A stretch of 64,000 bases of DNA, from NCBI GenBank assembly GCA_041060555.1, contig JBEUDS010000016.1. One strand, written 5' to 3'. Position numbers and translations under genes: made by a program. Below are positions 57,954 to 64,000 of the stretch, piece by piece; position 1 is the stretch's first letter; every line of letters starts with the position of its first letter. The DNA is from CAUJIW01 sp963205175. GTDB lineage: Bacteria > Pseudomonadota > Alphaproteobacteria > Sphingomonadales > Sphingomonadaceae. Under the pieces are notes generated by a model that saw nothing but the letters and a program-made list of their open reading frames with translations, was not told where the DNA came from and searched no databases.

Positions 57954-59399
57954 ATGACACTCCTTTCCCTCAGGACCGCGCACGCAGGTCGTGCCTGCCG
58001 ACGGATCACCGCCGGTGTGGCGGTACTGGCGCTGGCGGCCTGCGCGCCAGCCTTGCAGGCGCCACCACTCACCGCCGACGCCTCGCCGCCCGCCGGCTGG
58101 GTTGCGGCCACGCCAGAGACCCCCGCCGACGCCTACAGCTACGCCGACACCGACTGGGTGGCCGACTTCCGATCGGAAGCCCTGTCGGCGCTGATCGCCG
58201 AGGCGCTGGCCCACAACCGAGACCTGCGCGCGGCCGCTGCCCGTGTCGCCCAGGCGCGCGCTCGTGCCCGCGCCGCCGGCGCCGACCTGTGGCCACAACT
58301 GTCGCTGGGCGTCACCGGCAGCGGCAGCCGCGTCGGCCTGAAGGATGGCGGCACCACCACCGAAAGCTATGGCGTCGGCGCCGACATCAGCTGGGAGGTC
58401 GACCTGTGGGGCCGGCTGGCATCGAGTGCCCGCAGCGCCGCCCTGACCGCGGAGGCAACGGCCCGCGACGAAGCGGCGGCCCGGCTGTCGCTGGCCGGCC
58501 AGGTGGCCGATGGCTGGTTCGGCGCCATCGCCGCCCGCCAGCAGCGCGACCTCGCCCGCGAGACAGTGACCACCTACGAGCGCGCCGAACATCTGGTACG
58601 CGCCCGCACCCAGGCCGGACTGACCTCCGAGCTTGATCTCAAGCTGGCGATCTCCAACCTCGAGTCGGCGCGCGCGCTGGCTCGCCTGCGCGACCAGCAA
58701 TTCGGCGAGGCCCGCCGGCGGCTGGAAGTGCTGCTTGGCCGCTATCCCGCCGCCAGCGTCGAGACAGCGGCGCAGCTGCCGGCACTGGCCGGCGTACCGG
58801 CCACCGGCGTGCCCGCCGACGTACTCGCCCGCCGCCCGGACCTGCAGGCGGGCTACACCCGGCTGATGGCCGCCGGCTATGGCGTTGCCTCGGCCCGGCG
58901 CGCCCTGCTGCCGCGCCTGACCCTGACCGGTTCGATCGGTGATGAGGGCGCCAGCCTCGCCGACGCCTTCGACTTCCACAAGATGGTGGCAACGCTGGTT
59001 GGCCAGCTGACGCAGCCGGTCTTCCAGGGCGGGCGGCTTCGGGCCAATGTCGATCTCGCCAAGGCAACGCGCGACGAGTCCGTGCAGACCTACGCCCAGT
59101 CGGTACTGGTGGCGTTCCGCGAGGTCGAGGACGCGCTGGGCGCCGAGGCTCAGCTGGGCGCCCGGGAAGCCGCCCTTGCCACGTCGGCGCAACAGGCGGC
59201 TGCCGCCGAGCGCCTGGCTGAGTTACAATACACCAACGGCCTGACCTCGATCCTGACGCTGCTGGACGCCCAGCGGCGCAACCTCGACGCCCAAAGCCAG
59301 CTGCTTGATGCACGACTGGCCCGCCTCACCAGTCGTGTTCGCTTGCATGTCGCGCTTGGCGGCTCGCTTCAACCCCCATCCAGCCAGACCCAGGGGTAA
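57954..59399 (+). CDS. Outer membrane efflux lipoprotein, NodT/TolC family
   Basis: 481 residues. A lipoprotein signal with lipobox LAAC (about residue 28) precedes two OEP repeats; SEALSALIAEALAHNRDLRAAAARV, SWEVDLWGRLASSAR and the second-repeat LLPRLTLTGSIGDEG and QPVFQGGRLRANVDLAKA are family-typical. It forms the outer membrane duct of the tripartite pump. ATG 57954 has GGGGC upstream; the in-frame start at 57882 would lie in the promoter and is rejected. The adaptor gene starts 3 bp after the stop. Confidence 0.94.
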   Translation: MTLLSLRTAHAGRACRRITAGVAVLALAACAPALQAPPLTADASPPAGWVAATPETPADAYSYADTDWVADFRSEALSALIAEALAHNRDLRAAAARVAQARARARAAGADLWPQLSLGVTGSGSRVGLKDGGTTTESYGVGADISWEVDLWGRLASSARSAALTAEATARDEAAARLSLAGQVADGWFGAIAARQQRDLARETVTTYERAEHLVRARTQAGLTSELDLKLAISNLESARALARLRDQQFGEARRRLEVLLGRYPAASVETAAQLPALAGVPATGVPADVLARRPDLQAGYTRLMAAGYGVASARRALLPRLTLTGSIGDEGASLADAFDFHKMVATLVGQLTQPVFQGGRLRANVDLAKATRDESVQTYAQSVLVAFREVEDALGAEAQLGAREAALATSAQQAAAAERLAELQYTNGLTSILTLLDAQRRNLDAQSQLLDARLARLTSRVRLHVALGGSLQPPSSQTQG

Positions 59400-59402
59400 C
59401 CC

Positions 59403-60611
59403 ATGTTGACTGATTTCACCTCCAGGTTCCGCCAGCTTTCCCCGCGCACGCGCTGGCTCACGGTCGGCGTTGCCGGCATCGTCGTCGCCTCCGGCGTCGC
59501 CATGATGGCGAACTCCAGTGCCCCCGAACCCGGCGCCGGGGAGCCGGAGATCAGCAAGGGCGGTGACGCGCAGGGCGTGGTGCCGCGTGTCACCGTGATC
59601 GTGCCCGGCGCCAGCACCCGTGCCGCCCAGGTGACGGTGACCGGGACCATCGCCGCCCGTTATGACATGCCGGTGGGCGTGGAAGGCGAAAGCGGCCGCC
59701 TTGCCGCCGTGCTGGTGGAAGCCGGCGACCGTGTCGCCAAGGGGCAGCTGCTCGCCCGCCTGAACACCGACCTGCTCAAGCCGCAGGTCGCCCAGCTGGC
59801 CGCGGCGCTGGAGGAAGCCCGCGCCAACGCGCGCCTCGCCCGCGCCGACTATGAACGCGTCAAGGCGATCGCTGAATCCGGCGCCGTCGCCAAGGAAGAG
59901 ATCGACCGCCGCAAGGCCACCGCGGAAACGGCGGCCGCCCGCGCCAAGGTGGTGGAGGCCCAGCTCAACGAAACGACAGCCCGCCTGCGCCGGGCGGAAA
60001 TCCGCGCCCCCGAGGCCGGCGTTGTCCTGGAACGCATGGCCGAACTCGGCCAGACCGCCACCATGAGCACCCCGCTGTTCCGCCTGGCCAAGGATGGACA
60101 GGTCGAACTGCGCGGCGAGGTCGCCGAGCAGGACATGCCGAAACTGGCGGAAGGCCAGGCGGCGACCGTCACCATCACCGGCATCGACCGGACGTTCACC
60201 GGCAAGGTCTGGCTGGTGGGGGCGGTGATCGATCCCAAAACCCGCCTCGGCAGCGTCCGCGTCGCGCTGACGCCGGACCCGCAGCTGCGCCCCGGCGCCT
60301 TCGCCCGCGGTGTCGTCACCACCGGCGCGACCAGCAAGCCGGTGTTGCCGCAATCCGCGGTGCAGGCCGATGGCCAGGGCTCCTATGTCTACATCGTCGG
60401 CGACGACAACAGGACCGAGCGCCGCGACGTCAAGGTCACCGCCACGGTGGAGCAGGGCCTGGTGATCGGCGCCGGTCTGACCGGCGACGAGAAGGTGGTG
60501 GCCTCCGCCGGCGCCTTCCTGCGCACGGGCGAACTCATCATCCCCATCCTTGATGGCAAGCCGCTGACGCGGACCGCCACCAAGGCCGCCGACAAGGGAG
60601 GCAAGGCATGA
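59403..60611 (+). CDS. RND efflux periplasmic adaptor (HlyD/AcrA family)
   Basis: 402 residues with an N-terminal helix (about 18-37). Lipoyl halves are GESGRLAAVLVEAGDRVAKGQ and IRAPEAGVVLERMAELGQT, linked by a short helical hairpin (about 120-190); beta-barrel and membrane-proximal domains follow. It bridges the RND pump and the outer membrane duct. ATGA overlap with the pump gene. Confidence 0.94.
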   Translation: MLTDFTSRFRQLSPRTRWLTVGVAGIVVASGVAMMANSSAPEPGAGEPEISKGGDAQGVVPRVTVIVPGASTRAAQVTVTGTIAARYDMPVGVEGESGRLAAVLVEAGDRVAKGQLLARLNTDLLKPQVAQLAAALEEARANARLARADYERVKAIAESGAVAKEEIDRRKATAETAAARAKVVEAQLNETTARLRRAEIRAPEAGVVLERMAELGQTATMSTPLFRLAKDGQVELRGEVAEQDMPKLAEGQAATVTITGIDRTFTGKVWLVGAVIDPKTRLGSVRVALTPDPQLRPGAFARGVVTTGATSKPVLPQSAVQADGQGSYVYIVGDDNRTERRDVKVTATVEQGLVIGAGLTGDEKVVASAGAFLRTGELIIPILDGKPLTRTATKAADKGGKA

Positions 60612-63600
60612 GGAACATCTCCTCCTGGGCGATCCGCAACCCGGTACCGCCCATCGTCCTGTTCGCCGTGCTGAGCTTCCTTGGCCTGGTGGCGTTCCTG
60701 CGCATGCCGATCAACAACATGCCCGACATCGCGTTTCCGCTGGTGCAGGTGACGGTGTCGCAGCCCGGCGCGGCGCCCACCGAGATGGAAACCCAGATCA
60801 CCCAGCGCATCGAGGGCGCCGTCGCCAGCGTCGGCAACGTGCGCAACATCCAGTCGCGCACCATCGAAGGCAACGCCTTCCTGTTCGTCGAGTTCCAGAT
60901 CGGCACGCCGATCGACCGTGCCGTCAACGACGTGCGCGACGCCGTGTCGAAAGTGCGCGCCGACTTGCCGGAAGGCATCATGGAGCCGCTGATCCAGCGG
61001 GTCGATGTGGATGGCGGTGCCATCGTCTATTACGCGGTGTCCACCAGCGACATGACCCAGGAACAGCTGAGCTGGTTCGTCGACAACAGCATCACCAAGC
61101 GGCTGCTTGCCCTCAATGGTGTCGCGCAGGTCAGCCGCTCGGGCGGCGTCAGCCGGGAGATCCGCATCGACATCGACCCCGTCCGCCTGCAGGCGATGGG
61201 GCTGACCGCCGCCAGCGTCAACCAGCAACTGCGGCAGCTCAACATCGACGCGCCCGGCGGCCGCGCCGAAATCGGCGGCGCGGAACAGGCGGTCCGTGTG
61301 CTCGGCGGCGCCAAGACAGCGCAACAGCTGGCCGAAACCCACATCGCCACCGCCGACGGCCGCGTGGTCCGGCTCTCCGACATCGCCACGGTCAGCGACA
61401 GCGTCGCCGAACAGCGCAACCTGGCCCGCCTCAACGGTCGCATGGTGACCTCCTTCGGCGTCTTCAAGGCCAAGGGCTCCTCCGACGTGACCGTGATGGA
61501 GCTGGTTGAGAAGGAGCTGAAGCAGCTGCTGAAGGAGAACCCGAAGGTTCAGATCACCCAGATCTACACCACGGTGACCGACACCCAGAGCAACTATGAC
61601 TCGGCCATCCACGCGCTGTGGGAGGGCTCGGTGCTGGCGGTGCTCGTGGTGTTCCTGTTCCTGCGCGACTGGCGCGCCACCCTGATCGCGGCCATCGCCA
61701 TCCCGCTGTCCGCCATTCCGGCCTTCTGGCTGATGGAACTGATGGGCTTCACCCTCAACACCATCAGCCTGCTGGGCCTGTCCCTGGTGGCCGGCATCCT
61801 GGTCGACGACGCCATCGTCGAGGTGGAGAACATCGTCCGCCACATCCGCATGGGCAAGACGCCCTACCAGGCGGCGCTGGAGGCCGCCGACGAAATCGGC
61901 CTCGCGGTGGTGGCGACCACCATGGCGATCGTCGCCGTGTTCCTGCCGGTCAGCTTCATGGGCGGCATCTCGGGCCAGTTCTTCAAGCAGTTCGGCCTGA
62001 CCGTCGCTGCCGCCGTGTTCATGTCGCTGCTGGTGGCGCGCCTGGTCACGCCGCTGGTCGCCGCCCACTTCCTGAAACCGCACGGAATCAAGGCGCATGC
62101 CGACGGGCCGCTGATGCACGCCTACCTCAAGACCCTGCGCTGGTCGCTGCAGCATCGCTGGCTGACCATCGGCGGCGGCGTCGCCTTCTTCATGCTCGGC
62201 GTGGCGTTGCTGATCACCCTGCCCAAGGCGTTCCAGCCGCCGTTCGACAACGGCTTCACCCAGGTCAACATCGAACTCGCCCCCGGCGCCCGGCTGGCCG
62301 ACACCGCCGCGGTCTCGGCACAGGCATCGGCGCTCATCCGCGCGCATCCGCAAGTGCGCTCGGTATTCGAGTCCATCGGCACCGACGACTCCGGGGAGCC
62401 GCGCCGCGCGACACTGTTCGTCAACCTCACCGATCACAGCGAACGCGAGCAGACGCTGCAGGAGATCGAGGAAGAGATCAGCCCGAAGCTCAAGGACATC
62501 GCCGACGCCCGCGTCAGCTTCCAGAGCCAGAACAACGGCTATGGCCGCGACTTCACGATCATGATCGCCGGCGATGACCCCGTGCTGCTGCAGCAGACCG
62601 GGCAAAAGATCATCGACGCCATGCGCGGCGTGAAAGGCGTGCGCGACCCGCGCATCAATGGCGATTTGCAGCGGCCCGAGATCATCATCAAGCCGCGCTT
62701 CGATCTGGCGGCCGACCTTGGCGTCTCGGTGGCGTCGCTCAGCCAGACCGTCCGCATTGCCACCATCGGCGACATTCCGCAGAATCTCGCCAAGTTCTCG
62801 CTGTCGGACCGGCAGGTGCCGATCCGTGTCAGCCTGGTGGAAGCGGCCCGGCGCGATCTGGCGACGCTGGAAAACCTGCCGGTGCCGACGTCCGCCGGCG
62901 TCTCGGTCCCGCTGAAGGCCGTCGCCGATATCAGCTTTGGCCAGGGGCCTTCGACCATCCGCCGATATAACCAGTCACGGCGGCTGGTGCTGGAATGCGA
63001 CATCGAGGGCGTGCCCCAGGGAGAGGCGGTCAAGGCCATCATGAACCTGCCGGAAGTCACCAACCTGCCGATGGGCGTGCGTCGTGTCGAGGTAGGCGAC
63101 CAGGAGTTCCAGGCCGAGCTGGTGCAGAACTTCGCGCTGGCCGTGCTGTCGGGCACGCTGATGGTGTTCGCGGTGATGGTGCTGCTCTACAAGCGCGCCT
63201 TCCAGCCGATCACCAACCTCGGCGCGCTGCCGCTGGCGCTGGGCGGCGCCATGCTGGCGCTGCTGATCACCGGCTATGAAGTGTCGATGCCGGTGTTCAT
63301 CGGCATCCTGATGCTGTTCGGCATCGTCGCCAAGAACTCGATCCTGCTGGTGGATTTCGCCATCGAGGAAATCCGGCTGGGCACCGACCGTCTGAGCGCA
63401 CTGATGGAAGCCGGGCACAAGCGCGCCCAGCCGATCGTGATGACCACCGTCGCCATGATCGCCGGCATGTTGCCGGTCGCCCTGGGTGTCGGCGCCGACA
63501 CCTCGTTCCGGGCACCGATGGCGATCGCGGTGATCGGCGGGCTGATCACCTCGACCGTGCTGACGCTGGTGATCGTGCCGGCCGGCTTCACGGTTGTCGA

Positions 63601-63703
63601 CGACATCGAGAAATGGCTCGGTCCCAAATTCGCCCGGCTGCTGACGTCGCACCAGCCCCACCAGCCCGAAGCCGAGCACCCCGCCAAACAGCCCGCTGAG
63701 TAA
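60608..63703 (+). CDS. RND efflux pump, inner membrane permease
   Basis: 1031 residues with twelve membrane helices and two large periplasmic loops. The proton-relay aspartates are Asp400 and Asp401 in LVDDAIVEVENIVRH (helix 4), and the lysine partner is in GIVAKNSILLVDFA (helix 10). The sequence groups with the AcrB/MexB-like HAE pumps of alphaproteobacteria of the shorter, single-gene type. Full length, with no frameshift. The operon is under a predicted GntR operator. Drug or lipid substrates cannot be told from the sequence. Confidence 0.95.
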   Translation: MRNISSWAIRNPVPPIVLFAVLSFLGLVAFLRMPINNMPDIAFPLVQVTVSQPGAAPTEMETQITQRIEGAVASVGNVRNIQSRTIEGNAFLFVEFQIGTPIDRAVNDVRDAVSKVRADLPEGIMEPLIQRVDVDGGAIVYYAVSTSDMTQEQLSWFVDNSITKRLLALNGVAQVSRSGGVSREIRIDIDPVRLQAMGLTAASVNQQLRQLNIDAPGGRAEIGGAEQAVRVLGGAKTAQQLAETHIATADGRVVRLSDIATVSDSVAEQRNLARLNGRMVTSFGVFKAKGSSDVTVMELVEKELKQLLKENPKVQITQIYTTVTDTQSNYDSAIHALWEGSVLAVLVVFLFLRDWRATLIAAIAIPLSAIPAFWLMELMGFTLNTISLLGLSLVAGILVDDAIVEVENIVRHIRMGKTPYQAALEAADEIGLAVVATTMAIVAVFLPVSFMGGISGQFFKQFGLTVAAAVFMSLLVARLVTPLVAAHFLKPHGIKAHADGPLMHAYLKTLRWSLQHRWLTIGGGVAFFMLGVALLITLPKAFQPPFDNGFTQVNIELAPGARLADTAAVSAQASALIRAHPQVRSVFESIGTDDSGEPRRATLFVNLTDHSEREQTLQEIEEEISPKLKDIADARVSFQSQNNGYGRDFTIMIAGDDPVLLQQTGQKIIDAMRGVKGVRDPRINGDLQRPEIIIKPRFDLAADLGVSVASLSQTVRIATIGDIPQNLAKFSLSDRQVPIRVSLVEAARRDLATLENLPVPTSAGVSVPLKAVADISFGQGPSTIRRYNQSRRLVLECDIEGVPQGEAVKAIMNLPEVTNLPMGVRRVEVGDQEFQAELVQNFALAVLSGTLMVFAVMVLLYKRAFQPITNLGALPLALGGAMLALLITGYEVSMPVFIGILMLFGIVAKNSILLVDFAIEEIRLGTDRLSALMEAGHKRAQPIVMTTVAMIAGMLPVALGVGADTSFRAPMAIAVIGGLITSTVLTLVIVPAGFTVVDDIEKWLGPKFARLLTSHQPHQPEAEHPAKQPAE

Positions 63704-63730
63704 CGCCTGCCGCGCGCGGCCTGCCGGGAC

Positions 63731-63775
63731 GGCAAAAGTTGCCGGCCCGGCAGGAATTGCCCGGCAGGAATTGCC
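63731..63775. promoter_or_regulatory. Three GGCA-N5-TGCC dyads, candidate FlbD enhancer sites
   Basis: GGCAAAAGTTGCC (63731-63743), GGCAGGAATTGCC (63749-63761) and GGCAGGAATTGCC (63763-63775) are inverted repeats. They lie about 105-150 bp upstream of the flagellin -24/-12 promoter, the usual place of sigma-54 enhancers. They also follow the RND stop by 28 bp, so a terminator role cannot be excluded. Confidence 0.5.
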
Positions 63776-63880
63776 GGCGCGCGCCCGCGATGCCCCGTGC
63801 CGCGGCCCCGGCAGCGCAGCCGGGAAAAAAATGCGCGCGGCATCAGCCCGTTACGTACTTAACGAATATTCATCACATTG

Positions 63881-63897
63881 CTGGCATGGTGGTTGCT
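63881..63897 (+). promoter_or_regulatory. Sigma-54 promoter of flagellin
   Basis: CTGGCATGGTGGTTGCT matches YTGGCACG-N4-TTGCW at all but one position, with exact spacing. Transcription should begin near 63908, giving a leader of about 64 nt. Confidence 0.88.
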
Positions 63898-63916
63898 GAT
63901 TTGACGGTGCGGACAA

Positions 63917-63944
63917 AAAGTCCGTGGGCAAAACGCCCGACTTT
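63917..63944 (+). other. Hairpin in the flagellin mRNA leader
   Basis: AAAGTC (63917-63922) pairs with GACTTT (63939-63944), and GGGC (63926-63929) with GCCC (63935-63938), around loop AAAAC and a CGT bulge. It lies between the sigma-54 promoter and the AAAAAGGGAG ribosome binding site. Confidence 0.55.
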
Positions 63945-63971
63945 CACCTTTAGAAAAAGGGAGCCAAGAAA

Positions 63972-64000
63972 ATGGCTATGTCTGTCAATACCAATGCGGG
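63972..64000 (+). CDS. Flagellin, 5' end only
   Basis: The window ends after nine complete codons: MAMSVNTNA, then GG. This start is that of alphaproteobacterial flagellins, whose first residues form the conserved D0 helix and export signal. AAAAAGGGAG at about 63954-63963 is the ribosome binding site, and the sigma-54 promoter and dyads upstream support the call. Confidence 0.85.

Overview
The window is GC-rich chromosomal DNA, densely coded on both strands, from a motile alphaproteobacterium. The evidence is a canonical CtrA, a FlbD-type sigma-54 regulator inside a flagellar operon, CtrA-like TTAA boxes, the ffs-dnaX-ybaB arrangement and a flagellin that starts MAMSVNTNAG. Two PEP-CTERM proteins show that the cell also has an exosortase sorting system, which is not in the window. 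The genus cannot be fixed from this sequence alone.

Layout. 1-9900 is a flagellar operon: fliG (3' end), fliH, fliN, a motA-like gene, flbD, flhA, flhF, flhG and a FliK-like gene. A cytochrome P450 (9913-11280, minus) separates it from ctrA (minus), which diverges from fliI-fliJ. 14212-18504 holds a blaR1/blaI-like pair with its operator, divergent from a gamma-glutamyltransferase. 18939-30744 is a mixture of housekeeping and envelope genes: an EF-hand protein, M13 peptidase, RluA-type pseudouridine synthase, RimO, OmpW behind an FNR/FixK-like box, M17 aminopeptidase, MarR, an NlpC/P60 hydrolase, membrane-anchored cytochrome c, prephenate dehydratase and NudC. The SRP RNA gene, dnaX and ybaB follow. 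Then come an MFS exporter with a 13-codon leader ORF, a MacA/MacB-type efflux operon, small stress-type, cupin and SIMPL genes, a repeat-rich segment with an orphan Imm11-like gene, a second MFS transporter and a membrane methyltransferase. 44700-47604 is the homogentisate operon of tyrosine degradation. 47641-52471 holds two PEP-CTERM genes flanking a threonine aldolase, an EamA transporter and an enol-lactonase-like hydrolase. 52774-63703 holds an alpha/beta hydrolase, a GntR(YtrA)-ABC operon, two envelope proteins and a tripartite RND efflux operon. The window closes with a sigma-54 promoter and the first codons of flagellin.

Regulatory logic is the most informative part. (1) An almost identical 24-bp operator lies over the promoter of gntR and over the promoter of the RND operon 1.9 kb away, so one GntR repressor probably controls both an ABC and an RND pump. 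(2) Both PEP-CTERM genes have a -24/-12 promoter and, 63-65 bp upstream, a shared TGTCG-N3-TTCT-N-TACAA element, which looks like an enhancer for a dedicated sigma-54 activator. (3) The flagellin promoter is a near-consensus sigma-54 site with three GGCA-N5-TGCC dyads upstream, fitting the flbD gene at the other end of the window. (4) A 26-27 bp period array of GCCGGCTGAGCCGGC palindromes lies in front of the homogentisate operon. No CRISPR array, tRNA, rRNA, insertion sequence or prophage was seen.
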